From: Ephemerocybe angulata | Taxonomy: Eukaryota; Basidiomycota; Agaricomycetes; Agaricales; Psathyrellaceae | NCBI GenBank assembly: GCA_013368325.1 | Contig: JAACJK010000065.1 | Span: 1-64,000 of the forward strand | DNA: 64,000 bases | Direction of reading: 5' to 3' | Shown: in pieces, positions 32,501 through 45,829 of the stretch | Layout of the letters: every line of letters starts with the position of its first letter | Position numbering within the stretch: position 1 is the first letter of the stretch | Made by a program: the position numbers and the translations under genes | The notes under the pieces: model-generated | Database searches by the model: none | Told to the model about the DNA's origin: nothing | What the model saw: the letters and a program-made list of their open reading frames with translations, nothing else

Positions 32501-35500
32501 AGCTGAATGAGCGCTGTAAGAACGCAAATGCCGATCGCTAAGCAGATAGAGCGACGCGCAAAGACAGTCTCATGTACTATCGCCAGAAGTTGGTGTCCAT
32601 TTATCCAGTCAAAGAGTGCAGGTGCGACGTGAACCGTTGGGCTGGAAACGAATTGCCTTTCAAGCAACATCTGGCCTCGGACAGGGCGGAAGAGAGCTGT
32701 AGAATTCGTTCCGTTACCCACGTTTTGAGGAGAGCAGAAACGTGTTCACTTGCATGCACCATTGATCAATCAACGTTCGCTTCATATGACACTGGTCACC
32801 AGTCACCTGGGCCTCTCCCGTACGTTTCGTGTTCATTGAGGTGTACTGGATCTTGTAAGAGCTATGATGATGGCGAAGGCGGTTTTTTGCGACATCGCGC
32901 TGCTGAGTCCTATCTCTAGAAACGGTCAACTGCTATCTCTGAGTCTGATTCAAGGCACATATTTATCGGATCTGGTTGTAATCTGAGCGATATCGAACTC
33001 GAGTCGAACTCACCGTCGTGATTCTCCACTGAGAAAACTAACAGCAAAGATATATTCACAGTAGACGCGCATATATGTGGCAAAGTACAAGAAGAAAGGT
33101 GTAGATGGTGGTTGATAGTCAAGAGAGGCCCGGTCGGCGGTCGAGACTGGGCGCGAAACGACGCGACCCTCCGTGACCAGGCGCGTCACGCGTACCCTTT
33201 CCCAGGGCGTCACGCGATAAAGCACGTGTACTCGAGTAGATGCCGATTTGCGGCCAGTCGGACTTCTAATATCTTCATTCTCAGCAGGCGTCGTCGATCA
33301 TGAGCTTTCACGTTTTCATTCTGTCAAGACCACCTCCACTGCTTCTTTCTATCATTTGACATCGCACTTCCAAGATCACCATGCGATTTTTTAATGTAAA
33401 AGGTGAAGCCGGAAGGCTGCCGACCTCTCTTGGAACGCGGCGCATCGTTAGTATGCAGCTTTGAGTGGCTACTGGAAGTTCTGAAGAGAACTAAGGAGTA
33501 CACGATGCAGCCCTCCATTGGTCGCGTCTCCCTAATCACTTGGGACAGGATGTGATATCTACATGACCGTGCCTGTCCGAAGGTTTCACCAACGGATTCG
33601 GTTATCCTGACCCAGCTCTGCCTGCGCTCGTTAGGTTCTAGGGCATCGAGTGAGTCTGTCGACCAATCAACGTCTGGACAAACTTCTCTCTCGACAATCT
33701 TCCGGTGCTCTCTTCGCCTTATCTGAAGCAGGGGCGCTTCTCTTTGTATGTGTCAACTTCGTCCTTGACTTGTCTGTTGGTCTCGGCGCCTTCCTGTTTC
33801 GACGACAACGAAAATACCACCACGATCGACCATCTCCTTGGGCCAAACGGGCCCCTTGTATCCGTTCTTTGGGACTCACTGCCGAGAGGAAATATCGCTG
33901 TCCACTGTCAGCTTCGCAGAAAAAGAAGTCGAATTCTCTCGCCTTAAAATGCTCTTCCACTCGCACGCCCATTGACAGATCACGTCGGACTCTTCTTTGT
34001 CAAGACCTATAGACCCGGAGTCTCAGCGATAGACACAGCAGCTTCCAAGGGGTCGGAGGACATATTCTCATTCTTTAATCTGGCTGTCCTATGCTGCTAG
34101 GAAAGCTTTTGGCTGATTAAAGAGCACCTCTGCGTCGGGCACCGCGCGCGTTAATCTGCGCCGTAGGCCAGGCCATCCACGAACACTGGGTTTCGGAACT
34201 TTGGTTGTCGGCTCCACTGGGAGGCTCCTTCGGTAAAAAGTAACGAAGTCCAGGCCAAACAGCCGGTTCTGCGTCCAGGATGACTTCTGATGCTATCAAC
34301 TCGGGCAATGCACCTTACAAGTCGAGGACGGCGGCTTCGATGTTTTGTTACTGAACCTCTTGGCTAAATCTCGACTCCGACTGACGTTTCCCAGAAACGT
34401 TTATGACCCTATCCACTCCTATCCAAGGCAAAATGTAAGAGTGAAGTTTTGCCTTCCGACCAAACCTTCTGAATCAAGTCGTCCTGGGGTTCCTATTGCA
34501 ATTCGTCATTGGCACTGATCAGCCTCGTTGCAAGAAGGACACGATGCAATCAAAAGGCAGTCCTGATGTTCCGGTACATCCTCTTTAGCGCCTCTCTTTA
34601 GCATCCTCAATATCGCGTCTAGCGCGCATGCGATGTAGGGGAACAGGCGTATGACTGCGATCGCACATGGTATGGAAGCTTCCGGTCGATCTAGACGCCC
34701 GAACGGGTACATCTGGACCGGGCATTCCAGTACCGAGTGGCCAGCACGTTTTTCTGACGCTTCGCTCGCTGGAGCGCACTCGGTAGTCAACAGGTATCAG
34801 CCATGCCTTGTAGCAGCCCTTGGCCATTCCGATTGCTCCAGGGGGGATTGAACGCTGGTGTACTCGCGCACGCGTTCTCCTCCAGCCAGGTTAATTTTTG
34901 CGAAGTCTGACATGGCACCTATAGTTCAGAGATGTGCGCTGCGGATGGAGGCTTCGGACATATACTATAGCTCTAACCTTACTGAATCGCCGACATTTCC
35001 TCCTCTTCGACCACGCCCCTCCTGTAAGCCTATTTTCGAAGGCCCAAGACCAACGAGTCGAGGCTTCATCTTATAGCCTTATCGTTTTTTGACTTCACCC
35101 ACATCCGGTTTTCACTATAAGCTTCATAGGAGTGCAAACGGCCTGTCCCGACCTTTATTGCCTTCCAATAGGAACGTTCGCCCATCTCAAGACATAGAAA
35201 GCCAGCCAACGTCTAGGCCCCATCTATCCCCGATTCGCCCTCCCATGGCCCAAGAATACTTCATTCGGCAGCGCATCCGGGCATGCCACAGCGTCGAAGC
35301 CATAGCACTGGAACGGTGCAACTTAAGACAGGTGACTTCTACACAACGATCGACGTCGTCCCGATGGTCCAGGCAGACGCGCATTAGGCAGGTGCGTGCA
35401 GCTATGCACCCACATCCCCGAGTCTAACAGTGGACTGCCATGCTGGGCATCCCCCGTCTTAATCTTATCTCATTCTCGAGAACCCAAGATGAAGTCCACG

Positions 35501-38500
35501 ATGAGATCGCTGAGTCGTCCCGGGGGTACCCCCGATCGGGCCTTTGATAGCCTGAGGAAGCGAAGTCGACTGACTACAGCCCCCTTCGCTCTCCCTGGGC
35601 ATGGTACTCGCTGATTGATTGCATGCCAGTAGGGTGGCTCCCTTGCACGCAGCTGGAGACTCGTGCCAGGCAACCAGGAGGCAATTAAAACAGCTGATGC
35701 TGGGGAGCCTTGATATGGAAGAAACGCGGGACACGGTAAGGCCGATACCCCGTTAATTGATCTATTAAGTACGATTAAGAGGCTTACTACCCCGCACTCT
35801 CCTAGATCGTCACATTTTGAGTATGATGAAGGGTGGTGACTTTCGTGACGAAGATTGCCGTACGTGAAGATAGGTGTCAAATTTTTGAAACTGACACTGC
35901 AGATAAGCAGCGTTGGCGTGCGTGCGTGTCCTCGATCCCATACAATACTATTAGACTTCTTCAGCGAACGGGATATACTGTTCTCAATTTGTGGTCACGA
36001 AGACTTCCGCCATCCCAATGCACAACTAAGATCGGTAGTGCTCAAGACGTGACGGTCCAGATAGACATATCACCGCTTACTTCCTATCACACCTGAGACC
36101 CTGAAAACTAGCCTTTCTGGCACGAAACGATTCACAGTTCGCGAGCCTTGGCACTGGATTTTGTGTGACAGCGGGAATCTGTGCTGAAAGAGGCGCTTCG
36201 TACCCCCTTTCACATTTGACTTGAAGCGGGACAGATTTTTGGGTTCGTTGAGGGTACTCATCCACGCGGCCCTATTTTAAGTGCTTGTACGTATGAAGAG
36301 CTCGGATTCTTAGATGTCCGGTGAACAGAGTTGAGGGGAATCGCAAGGCTCTCGGTTAGTCACTTCCTCCGCCGACAGTGTCGGGATGTCTAGGTATGGA
36401 TGTACTGGCAAAATCTCGGTCTCAGCGTACATGAGGAATGTAGAGGACTGTTGAAAGCATCGAAACCCAACCCAAGTTTGGACGGTTCAACGAGCGACAG
36501 GCCAGCTAGTGCAATAAGCGCCCGTGATCAAAACCCAATTACTATTGCGAGCGTCACGACTGGCGATCTAAGATTTCTAAGGTTCTACAAAAGCTAGAAA
36601 CGCGGAGATGGGTAGCCGCTCATCGCCTGGTGGTACCGTTCGTAACCATAAGAAGCGGCATATGCCAAGAGCGCGACGAACTCATCGTTCTGAACAAATA
36701 CAAGCTTATTCCGACCTGAGCGCTGCTTACCCTTTCTAAGCTTTGCAATCAGCTCAACTGACCTTGGTATATCCCCGCTTACTTACAGGAACAACAAGCG
36801 CCGTTGCTGTGTCCGACCCAGGCTCGGCACATTTGCGCCTGGAGATAGCTGCAGATGGGTGCTCATGACATCACAGGGTTCCTCTTGACTCGAGATCAAT
36901 TCCCGCAATAGGGAATAATCGCCCGATTTGGATCGGGTTTGGGGCGACATCAACATCAAGGGCGCTGTGTCAGATTAGATTCACCCGAATCTCGCTCTTC
37001 GCTCACCCAGAACAAGAGAGGAAGCAAGCGACCTTCATACAAGGCGGGTGCAGGTGGGAATTGAGGCCGAACTCGGACATAAGCTTATCGATGGCGTTGT
37101 TATCGATATCATCAGTGGGCGCTAATTTGGATGTGCAGTCTAAAAAGTTGGAGAGGTAGGCTGGAAGGGATTGGGGAGGGCGTGAGCCATGGCGAGTGAG
37201 CGCGGTTGCTCGGAATAGGTTCTTCCGTGATTCTACGAGCTTCGAGAGGGTATAACATGGACGGATGTCTCGTGGATCAGGCCTCGTTGTCCAGTCTATG
37301 TTCATGTTCGTCTGGCCGGCGCTAAACAACCAAAGGTGGAGAAGAAACACGTTCTTTTTCCTTCGGAGCGCTCCAACTCCCTGCTGTTTCTATTCAGAAT
37401 GACTCTCGTAACATACCGCTACGGCGCTTTTGATACGCTGCAGAGAAATCCGACTCGGGTTGGTAGAACAGAAGCAAAGGCCATTGGTTGCACGGTGTTG
37501 CGCATTTTGCTACCCTCGCATCTGCATATGATATGGTAGTTGTAGTGGTGGTATTTAATTTAAGACTTTAACTGGTAGAGGAAGGTGTGTTTTCGCACAG
37601 AGGGGCATATGTTTTCTGGGTTTCGATGGTAAGCGCTGGGGAGACAAGAAAGGGTGTTATTAAGGGTGCCGGGGTCGGTCGTTTCATATTGCATAGCTTC
37701 CGCAACCAGCTAACTCCTCAAGTACTCCGGACATGGGTAAAAGGCACAAAGCAGTGTTATGCTGCATTTTATATTTGTGTCCCCTCCTCACATTTGCACC
37801 TCGCGGACCATGACGATCCTGGCTCAAGGAAACCAGCCGGATAAAATATCGAGTAGGCGTCGGCGCAACGCTTCATCTCCAGAAGAAGGATAAATAAAAG
37901 GACAAGAAGCACGGATTGGCAACAAGAAGACTAGACAAAGAACCATCAGATGACCCCGACGGGATGGTGTGCGCATGCGATTCGTCACGTCGTTAGCGAT
38001 GGGAAGGACAGATTCTGATGTACATCCCTTCTACAGGTGTGTGGCGCTGTCCACCGTCCAAGTACGATCACAAATGTATTCGAACGGTCACCAGGCTATG
38101 ATGTGTGAGTGGCTAAAGGCCTCCGCCGGTTAGAATAAGTGCAAGCCACTGCATCTGGGTGCCAGATGTCGCGTGCCCTGACCAAGCGCCCAAGGGTGTG
38201 CGATGGGTGCGGCATCGCTTTTATATGTATGTGGGGAGACCGGCGTTCATAATTGACCTGAAGGCTTGGAATAGATAAAAGTGGACTTCAGGGAGCGCCC
38301 ACAATTCGTCCCAGTTGATTTCACCCTTCACAGCATTCACAGCTCGTAGTGATAGCCGACGGACCCGACGTAAGGGCGGGATTGGGGTCACTGACCGCCC
38401 CCGTCGCGCAGCTGTGATTTAGATAAAGAGCATCATTGGTAGGCACATCTCACTAGCACTATCTCTCATGTGGTCTACGGATACGATTCATACGGTACGG

Positions 38501-39429
38501 TACTTCCAATAAGCAGCGCTCTTCGACCGCAATCAAGGAAGCTTGTCCATATCTAAAGAACAAATTGAGTACCGCGCCGTAGATACACTTTTTCTGATGT
38601 AGGACACGATGTTGCGTTGCATACTGTACGCTGAATCAAGAGAGGTCTAAGTAAAGGTGAGGCAGGAAGCAGTGGATGAGTGCCTCGAGGCTTTAATATG
38701 TGGAGGCGTCAGTCCCAACATGGCGCTCCTTCCCCTCGTGATGTGGATAGACTGGCCGTTCGGGAGCTATGGCCCCAGCTATGTGGAGGTGTTGGAACAA
38801 GGTGGCTAATTAATGGTTGATTCTGATAAAGGACGACAGGACCGTCGAATGAGATTCTCCGTAGACCAGATGGACTGCAGCAACATAAGTAAGATGTGGC
38901 TCCTGGGTTATGGGCATTTGAGTGCCTAGATTCTCTTACCCGGCGGAAGAAGGAGTTTCGTGAGTGGTGTTCCATGGGGAAGATCTGTATGTGAAGAAGT
39001 GCTGTATGTAATGGGTAGAGGTCTTTGATATCACAGGGGTACGACAGCGACGCCTCTTTGTCTGTCGAGGGTAACAATGGAGCCTGCGCCGATGTAATTA
39101 AAAGAGCCCAATGACGGCGGAAGGTCGGTTTAAAAAGCTCAGGAGACAGCTCTGGACTGTCCCACATCAAGACTCTCAACACGAGGCAGGACAGGAATAT
39201 AGGTCCATATGACTCAACGGAATCGAGCCGACCACCGCGAAGGGAGAATCTGAAGATTGGGTTCGGGGTTTGAATCTGAGATCAAACTCCCGATTTGAAT
39301 TCGTATATTCTGTGTGTACCGAAAATATAGGGTTTCCGGCTATATCCCTCATTGTACCTCAGTTTTCTGTTTTATATCTCGACCTGGACTGCGGCCTTTC
39401 CCCAGTTTCTTCTCGTTCACGACGTCGTT
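29540..39429. other. 9.9-kb gene desert
   Basis: I find no recognisable protein family, RNA gene or clear transposon ends in this stretch. The longest frame (31075-31662, plus, 195 codons) has no domain I recognise, no signal peptide and a composition like translated non-coding DNA. Others (32341-32721 minus, 35470-35880 minus, 38709-39182 minus) are similar. The sequence is not low-complexity, so it may be decayed mobile DNA or long regulatory or non-coding transcripts. Confidence 0.45.
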
Positions 39430-42231
39430 ATGCCCTCAATTCTCAACCTCAAGTTCAAGGTGTGCACGACGCCCGCGACGACGACGCCCAGAGCTAACAG
39501 GGGGGCCCACTTTTGCAGGGCAACAAGTCGTTCGTCGCGTTCAGCAACCTCAGCGACGGAGACGCTCTCACCAAGACCTGGAAGGTATGTCGAGTTCGCC
39601 TTGATCACTGTGACAAAGGCTGATGTCGAGCTAGGTCTGCACGAAGGTCGCGAGCTTCCTTGAACAGGGTCAACGACTCGAGAACTTGAGCTGGAGACTA
39701 TGGCACCTCCAGAATCTTATGGTCGATACCGACAACGCGAAATCCAAGCGCGAATTCAAGAAACTCTCCAAATGTATGGGCGATAAGCTCGACAAGGAGA
39801 AAGGGCGGTGAGTAGTGCCTCTAGTTATCTCCGAAACCCTCAGCCCTGATGCGCCGTCATTAGGAGTATCGAGGAGCTCGAGGCTCCCGATTTCAAGCGT
39901 AATCCATCTGTAGAGATGATTCGACAGCGCGCCGCCGAGAAGGAGCGAATGCGGGAGGCCAACCAGCACCAGCCGGGGACCATCAACAGAATGCAGTTCA
40001 CGTTCAGCGTCGACCAGCCTGCCCGGGCGCCCATGACGACAACGGTGCGCAAACCTGACCCGTCAGCAAACGCTAAGCGCGGTCGTGGGGTAAACTCGTT
40101 CTTCTACTTTTTGTCGACTCAATCTGACCGTGGCTGCGGCACCAGGACGCACCCAACACCGCAGAAGCAGAGTCATCAAAAGCTGTTTCCGAGCCCGCAT
40201 CGCTGAAGTTCCCGAGCCTTTTTTCGAACGATTTCGGACCGTCTGCACTCCTTTATCCTACCCCCACCCTCACGAACACCATGAACTACGGCGAGGGCCT
40301 CAACCCTTCGACCAATGCCGACACCGACTCTTTCAGCGTGGCGCGTCCTACCATCGAACTACCCCTCGATGAACTACTTCACAACGTCGATTCCAACGAC
40401 AACGACACATGGATCAGCAGCCTCATCGCCGCCGCCAACCTCGAACGCCAGTCATTTGAGTCTTCGGCCGACCAGGACGTCACCATGGCCCCCTCTGTTC
40501 CCTCTTCGTCAAACAAGCGCCCAGCGTCCGCCATGGCTGATGAGTCTGGTAACGTCAGCGACGACGAGACCAGCGAACCCAGCCCCGTCGTCCCTGCACC
40601 CCGAACGACCAAGAAACACACCCGGTCACACAGCAAAAGTGTCAGCTCGATCACTGTCCCTCCTCTTTCGCAGGCCGTCAAGGAGATCCTCCCCGAGACC
40701 GTTTCCCCTTCGAGAGTGAATGAGCTTTTTGGCACCTCCTCCTCCGCTCCTCCGCGCTCCAGCAGCCGTCCCACCTTGACCGTCCGAACTCAAGCAGCGA
40801 CTCCCACCACACGTTCGTCTGGCCCTGGCGCCACCGCGACCAGCCTCAACCCAGCTGTCCTCCGGGGTTCGAGTGGCAACTCGGCGCCTGGTGGTGTCAA
40901 GGCGGAGTGCTCCAACTGCGGTGCCACCCACACCCCTTTGTGGAGGCGCGGCCTCAATGATGAGCTCAACTGCAATGCATGTGGACTCTACTGCAAGCTT
41001 GTGAGTGTGCCTGCTTCGGACGTTGTGAATTTTTATGCTGATTTATTTTTGTCACTTAGCACAAACGCCCTCGACCCAAGAGCATGCGGAACAATCACGG
41101 AGAAGGTCGGGCGCAGGCTGCGCCCCGTCAGGAGACCGTCGATGTCATGGCGCAGTGCTACAACTGCCACACAACAGCGACTCCTCTTTGGCGCAAGGAC
41201 GACGAGGGCAAGACGGTTTGCAATGCGTACGTCTCCCATCTTATCTATTGTCTTTTCGGGCCTTGCTCATTAGTGTCAGATGCGGACTCTATTACAAGCT
41301 CCATGGGACAGCCCGCCCTATCTCCATGAAGTCGGATGTCATCCGCAAGCGGTCGCGCCACGATGCCCGAAGGGCCAACAGCATCGAGGACACGCCCTCC
41401 GCGAGTCCAGGGGTCAGCCGCCGCACGTCTCCCGTTCCCGAATCGAATCAGCCCACCCTCGCTCCCGACACCTCCACCGCCGCCTATGAGTACAACGAGA
41501 ACCACAACAGCGAACTGATGCACGCGCTGGGCGACTCGGCGACGAACATCTTCACGAACGCCTACAACTACCAATTCCCGGGCCCTTACCACCCCGATCA
41601 CCTCGTCCAGATGTACACGACGGCCCAGGAGAATATGACGTTCACAAGCAGCGAACCGGAGGTCCCCATGAGCCCACGCAGCAACAAGCGGAGACGCATG
41701 AGTACGGACTCGGCATCCGAGCCTCCTACTTCCGCGGTCTCCTTTGGCTCCTTCAACGACGGCTACTCCTCGACGTCTTCCTCAACATCGCACTCCCAGC
41801 GGTCGTCTATGGACTTCCCCTTCAGCTCGATGGGACCCAGTGGCCCTGCTCTGCGCGGCTCGGGTAACACCTTCTGGCACCCGCCCATGCTCCCCCAGGG
41901 CGACGACGCCGCCGCGCAGGTGTACGCGATGGCCAACAACAACAACAACAACAACAACAACCAGCAGCAGCAGAACAGCGGCAGCTCGGGGTCGTCAGGG
42001 GGAAGCGAGTCGGACGGAAGCCCTCAGTCGTCGGCGTCGGGAGAGGATAGCCCAATGGACTATCTGCATCCGCCGATGCTTCCGCAGGAGGAGGAGCTGT
42101 TCTCGACGTACCTGCATCCGCCAATGGCGCTTCCGAGCGAGGATCAGAGCCATAGTCAGATGCATGGTACGCTGCATTACGACTACTCGCAGGCGTATGA
42201 CTCGCACGACTCGAGCATGCGGGTGTACTAG
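39430..42231 (+). CDS. Two-finger GATA transcription factor with AreA-type N-terminal domain
   Basis: This is a DNA-binding regulator, probably of nutrient-responsive genes. The N-terminal exons encode DALTKTWKVCTKVASFLEQG and QRLENLSWRLWHLQ, the DUF1752/AreA-type N-terminal domain. Two class IV zinc fingers follow, both CX2CX17CX2C: finger 1 (CSNCGATHTPLWRR to CNACGLYCKL, near 40909-41000) and finger 2 (CYNCHTTATPLWRK to CNACGLYYKL, near 41157-41300), then basic HGTARPISMKSDVIRKRSR. An intron follows finger 1 (41001-41059) and another splits CNA|C of finger 2 (41227-41279). The linker between fingers is short (38 residues) and lacks the Cys cluster of iron-responsive GATA factors. The C-terminus is Ser-rich with a poly-Asn/poly-Gln run and three HPPM repeats. 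Eight exons, about 780 residues. I cannot say whether it governs nitrogen or another pathway. Confidence 0.9.
41935..41973 (+). repeat. Coding (AAC)9(CAG)4 microsatellite
   Basis: Nine AAC/Asn codons followed by four CAG/Gln codons lie in the C-terminal region of the GATA factor. Such tracts vary in length between strains. Confidence 0.85.
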
Positions 42232-45200
42232 AGTGAAGTTTTCGGCGCTTTTTTCCTTCGTCTTCCGTATACCCTCGCTTTCCTTTGCTCTCCTCACGAC
42301 GCACGACGACCACGACGACCCTGCACGCTTTCTTCTTCCATTGCATAGAAGTGATTGCTTCCCTCTTTTCTTTCATCATCGCATCGCATCTGCATTTTTT
42401 CGTTCTTTCCCCTTATCTTTAATCTCGTCGTCTCATTCAACATCCTCCTCGCTATCATCACGCATGCAAGACTTCAACTGTTTTGTTCTCCCATCATCCT
42501 TTCTATCTATCGCGAATGGCCCGCGCGCGTCCGGGCCTCCAAACAAAAAGTTCTTGCTGTACAATAGTCCCCCGTATGATATGCATATGTTTATGATATT
42601 GCATTGCCCCCCATCCATCCATTCACTCATCTTGCACTGTACCATTATCGTTAGTTTTATCATCAAAAGTGCCTTTATACCTGTATTTACAGATATGGAC
42701 ACCCGCACGAAGTCAAGCAGCAGAAGCCCCCCACGTTGTACTACATACTTTTTATATCTCCCTCGCTGATCAACCCAACCTATGTATCATAGAGTCTTGA
42801 AGAATCAACGCATTTTCGTCCTGAGGGTTTCTCGACGCGTCGCACAGCTCGTGGACGGAGTCGATGATCACCTGGTTCTCGTTTTTCGAAGCTGCACAGA
42901 AGCCTGTTTGTTAGCTGCTCTCGTATCTATCTGTCATCCTAGGTATGTGGCGCGCGATATTCGCGTTCTGCTGATGTTCGATGTTCATGCTGACTGGTTG
43001 GACAGATAGGTGGACGGTCATGGGTTCTGCCTGCTTGTTGGAGTAGAAGACTTTCTGGTTTCGAGAACCATTCGAGGTGATTGCTCGAAAAGATGATCGA
43101 CGATTCGAGGGCAGACTGTCCTGCTGAGCAGTGCGGCATCGCGGCTCCCGGAATGAGATAGAGAGAACCAACGCCAGTGGAAACGTGGTCACCCGGGTAT
43201 CGGTGAGTGTGTATTCTGCTCTTTTTTGGATATTTGGTTTGGGCAGAGGGCAGAGGGCGAAGGGAGAGCGCTGATTGATTGATTCTTTGAATAGGCGCTT
43301 CAAGGGGAGGGTGACAGACGCCCGAGGACTCGCCGATCACATTGAGGCGCTTAAGGTGCTGCCCTCGCTGGTCTCAAGGCCTTAAGCTTATCCCTGGTCC
43401 AGTCAGCTCAGGCTACGCGAACAACAGTTACGTGCATAAGCACATGGTGGGTCGGCTGGATAGATGCTTTGTTTTGTTCTTGTACTCCAGGGAGCGCGAG
43501 GGTGTGCTCCAGCTATTATTCTGGCATCGGACGACTTCGTGGATCACTTATACGCGCTTCAACTTTCAGCTCTCGAGATCGGGTGGCACAAGAACGTGGT
43601 CGCCGACTCGCGTAGGGGTCGCGTCAGGTCGCATCTCGCCAGGTCTCGCCACATCTTCTAAGCTTTCCCCACACTATCCGTGCCCCATCCCCAGGGAACC
43701 CCCGTGGCTGTATTTGTATCAGCTCTTACCGCCTCCTGAGCTCTCTTCAGTCCATCTACGTTCTACATTCTGGTACCCTGGGTCTCATACTTCCCCATAT
43801 AAGTCGAGCTGGATTGGAGCTGACTGGTGCTATGCATGGATAGGCATCAGAGCAAACGGAACTTCAAAGCTTCATGGGCAGGCCAGTCGACCACGTTTGA
43901 TGGCGGTCGTCGCATGTCCAGCCTCCGAGACCTGTCTGATGCGATAAGTATAAGCAAGTACTTATGTTCCGTATGTTCTGCTGATCTCCAGCAGCACGAA
44001 ACGCATCCGAAGAGCCCTCAACCCTACAAGGTACCACCTGGTATCACCCGCGTCGCGTGCAATGCTCCTGAGGCAGCCACAGCTTTGCGAGCCTGACTTG
44101 GCAACTTTTCTCTCGTTCATTCATGGGCATTGGAACCTACTTATTGGAACCTATTGGAACACATGTGCGTTACCCCTTTCTTCCTTCGATTTGAAAGGCG
44201 AAAAATGCATCACGGTGGGCTCGGACCTGACCCCGTCGCGAGGCACTACAAGGATCGGGGCTTTTGAGCTCTTTTGAGACGCCCGAGGGCTGTAACGCGG
44301 TCTCCAGGGTGCGCAAGGATGCTCTGGGATATGGAGCGTAGGGCTCTACTTTGGACGAGGAAGACGTCGGCCGAGGGTTTTTGCTGTGGTCTAGGCGACT
44401 AAAATCCAGGCCGATCGCGAACTGTTTTGCCGAGGTCTTTGCAATCAACCTGGGGAAAAGCTTGGAGACTTGAGAGGCGGTGTTAAGCCCGCTTGAGGGA
44501 GGGGTTCGATCCCCTCCTTAGGCGAGGTATACTATGATCCGCAGGTATTATTTCATTAAAATTATATATGCGCCTCATTTAACATGTCGGAGTAGATTTG
44601 AGAAGCAATATGGCTGGGGCAGCAACTGGGGCACAGATAAAGGCTGGATCGAGTGGGATTGTGGGGTTTCAGCGGGGTAGGGTTACCTTGGGACTGAGTT
44701 GCTGTGTTCGCATTTGTCTGAGTAGAGAGTGACCTACCTGAAGCCCTTATTAGCCTGGAGTAAAGGATGCGGTGGCGGAGTGTTCTTCACCTCCGAAGGT
44801 CGTCTTGTCTTCCTTTATGTATGTTCTTGGTATGTTCACCTCCTTTGTAAATCGGCTTCTCGCTCTCAGAGGCGTGCGAAGTCCCTTTGATTGGCGTGTC
44901 GAAGTGGAGTCCAGGATTTGGGGAGGGAACATCCTTTTCCCTGTGCGGTGAGTAGAGGACTTTCGGAAACCAGGTGGGATATCCACCACTATTCCGCAGT
45001 GGTTCGCAGAGTATCTTCGCTGCTCCCCCGCCTTCCCAATTCCTTCTCAGCCTATCGGAGGAGTACTAAAGGCCGCATTACCAGTTTCGATTTTCTTCTT
45101 CCTATCTACGGTGTGTAGCAGGGATGAACAAGGACTATAATTGCGAACGTGAAGTCTACGAATCACAGAACACTCGAAACATTCAATTCGAACTCTGCTT

Positions 45201-45829
45201 CTGCATGTTATACCACATTGGAGAAGTTCGATTTGATTATCCAGTGGCCGATTGGCATTTTGATGCCTCGTGTCGAAGGGAGCCGGTTGAAGAAGCATAA
45301 CCTGTGCCCTAACCCACAGATTGTGCCTTCTCTCTGGCATTTGGCTCTGTTCTCCAGAGCTATAACCTCAAGCAATCGGAGCATAAATTCCTCGTTGAGT
45401 CGTCTCTTCGATGTGCATGATAGCTAGGAGCGTCCCAGTCCTATCCGAGAACGCTGGTCTCCCTCGCCCTCCTGCAAACACCTGAGGTACGTCATCTAAT
45501 TATAAGATCTTCACAAGTTCCGCCTGGTATGAATAGTTGGTGATCCATCGTGTCTGTACATGCATCGAAGCTACTCTTGAAGCCACGTTTGGAGGACTGA
45601 GGTTGATCGGAGACCGTTCAACGTACGGCAATGTGATTGCTATAAGTGTTGTGAACTTACGGCCCTTAAAGAACCGGTGCAAAGCTGTAATGAGTATTGA
45701 GTTCGTAAGTAGACGAGGAAGAGCAGTGTCAGTAATGGGGTACGGTAGTCCTGATGTCCTGATCCAATAGAAAGTTCATGAAATGTTCGTAACCCTAGAA
45801 AGGTCAATCTGAGTGTATCGTAAATCTCC
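42232..45829. other. 3.6-kb region without recognisable gene
   Basis: The first part (to about 42.8 kb) is pyrimidine-rich and probably the GATA factor 3' UTR. The rest has only short frames on both strands with no known domains. A T-arm-like sequence near 44490-44512 is discussed under rejected items. Confidence 0.45.

Noticed and set aside
39430..42231. Iron-responsive SRE/Fep1-type GATA repressor
   Set aside because: The two fingers are only 38 residues apart and the Cys-rich linker typical of that class is missing. The AreA-type N-terminal domain also argues against it.
41744..42769. Plus-strand 341-codon frame and minus-strand 185-codon frame (41822-42379)
   Set aside because: Both overlap the GATA factor coding region. 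Their length comes from the Ser-rich and AAC/CAG repeat codons read in other frames.
44380..44525. Possible tRNA gene: a stem-loop with AGGGG, TTCGATC loop and CCCCT, plus a D-arm-like TGGTCTAGGCG upstream
   Set aside because: The T-arm is good, but the candidate acceptor stem does not pair and the distance between D-arm and T-arm is too long without a clear intron. At most a tRNA relic.
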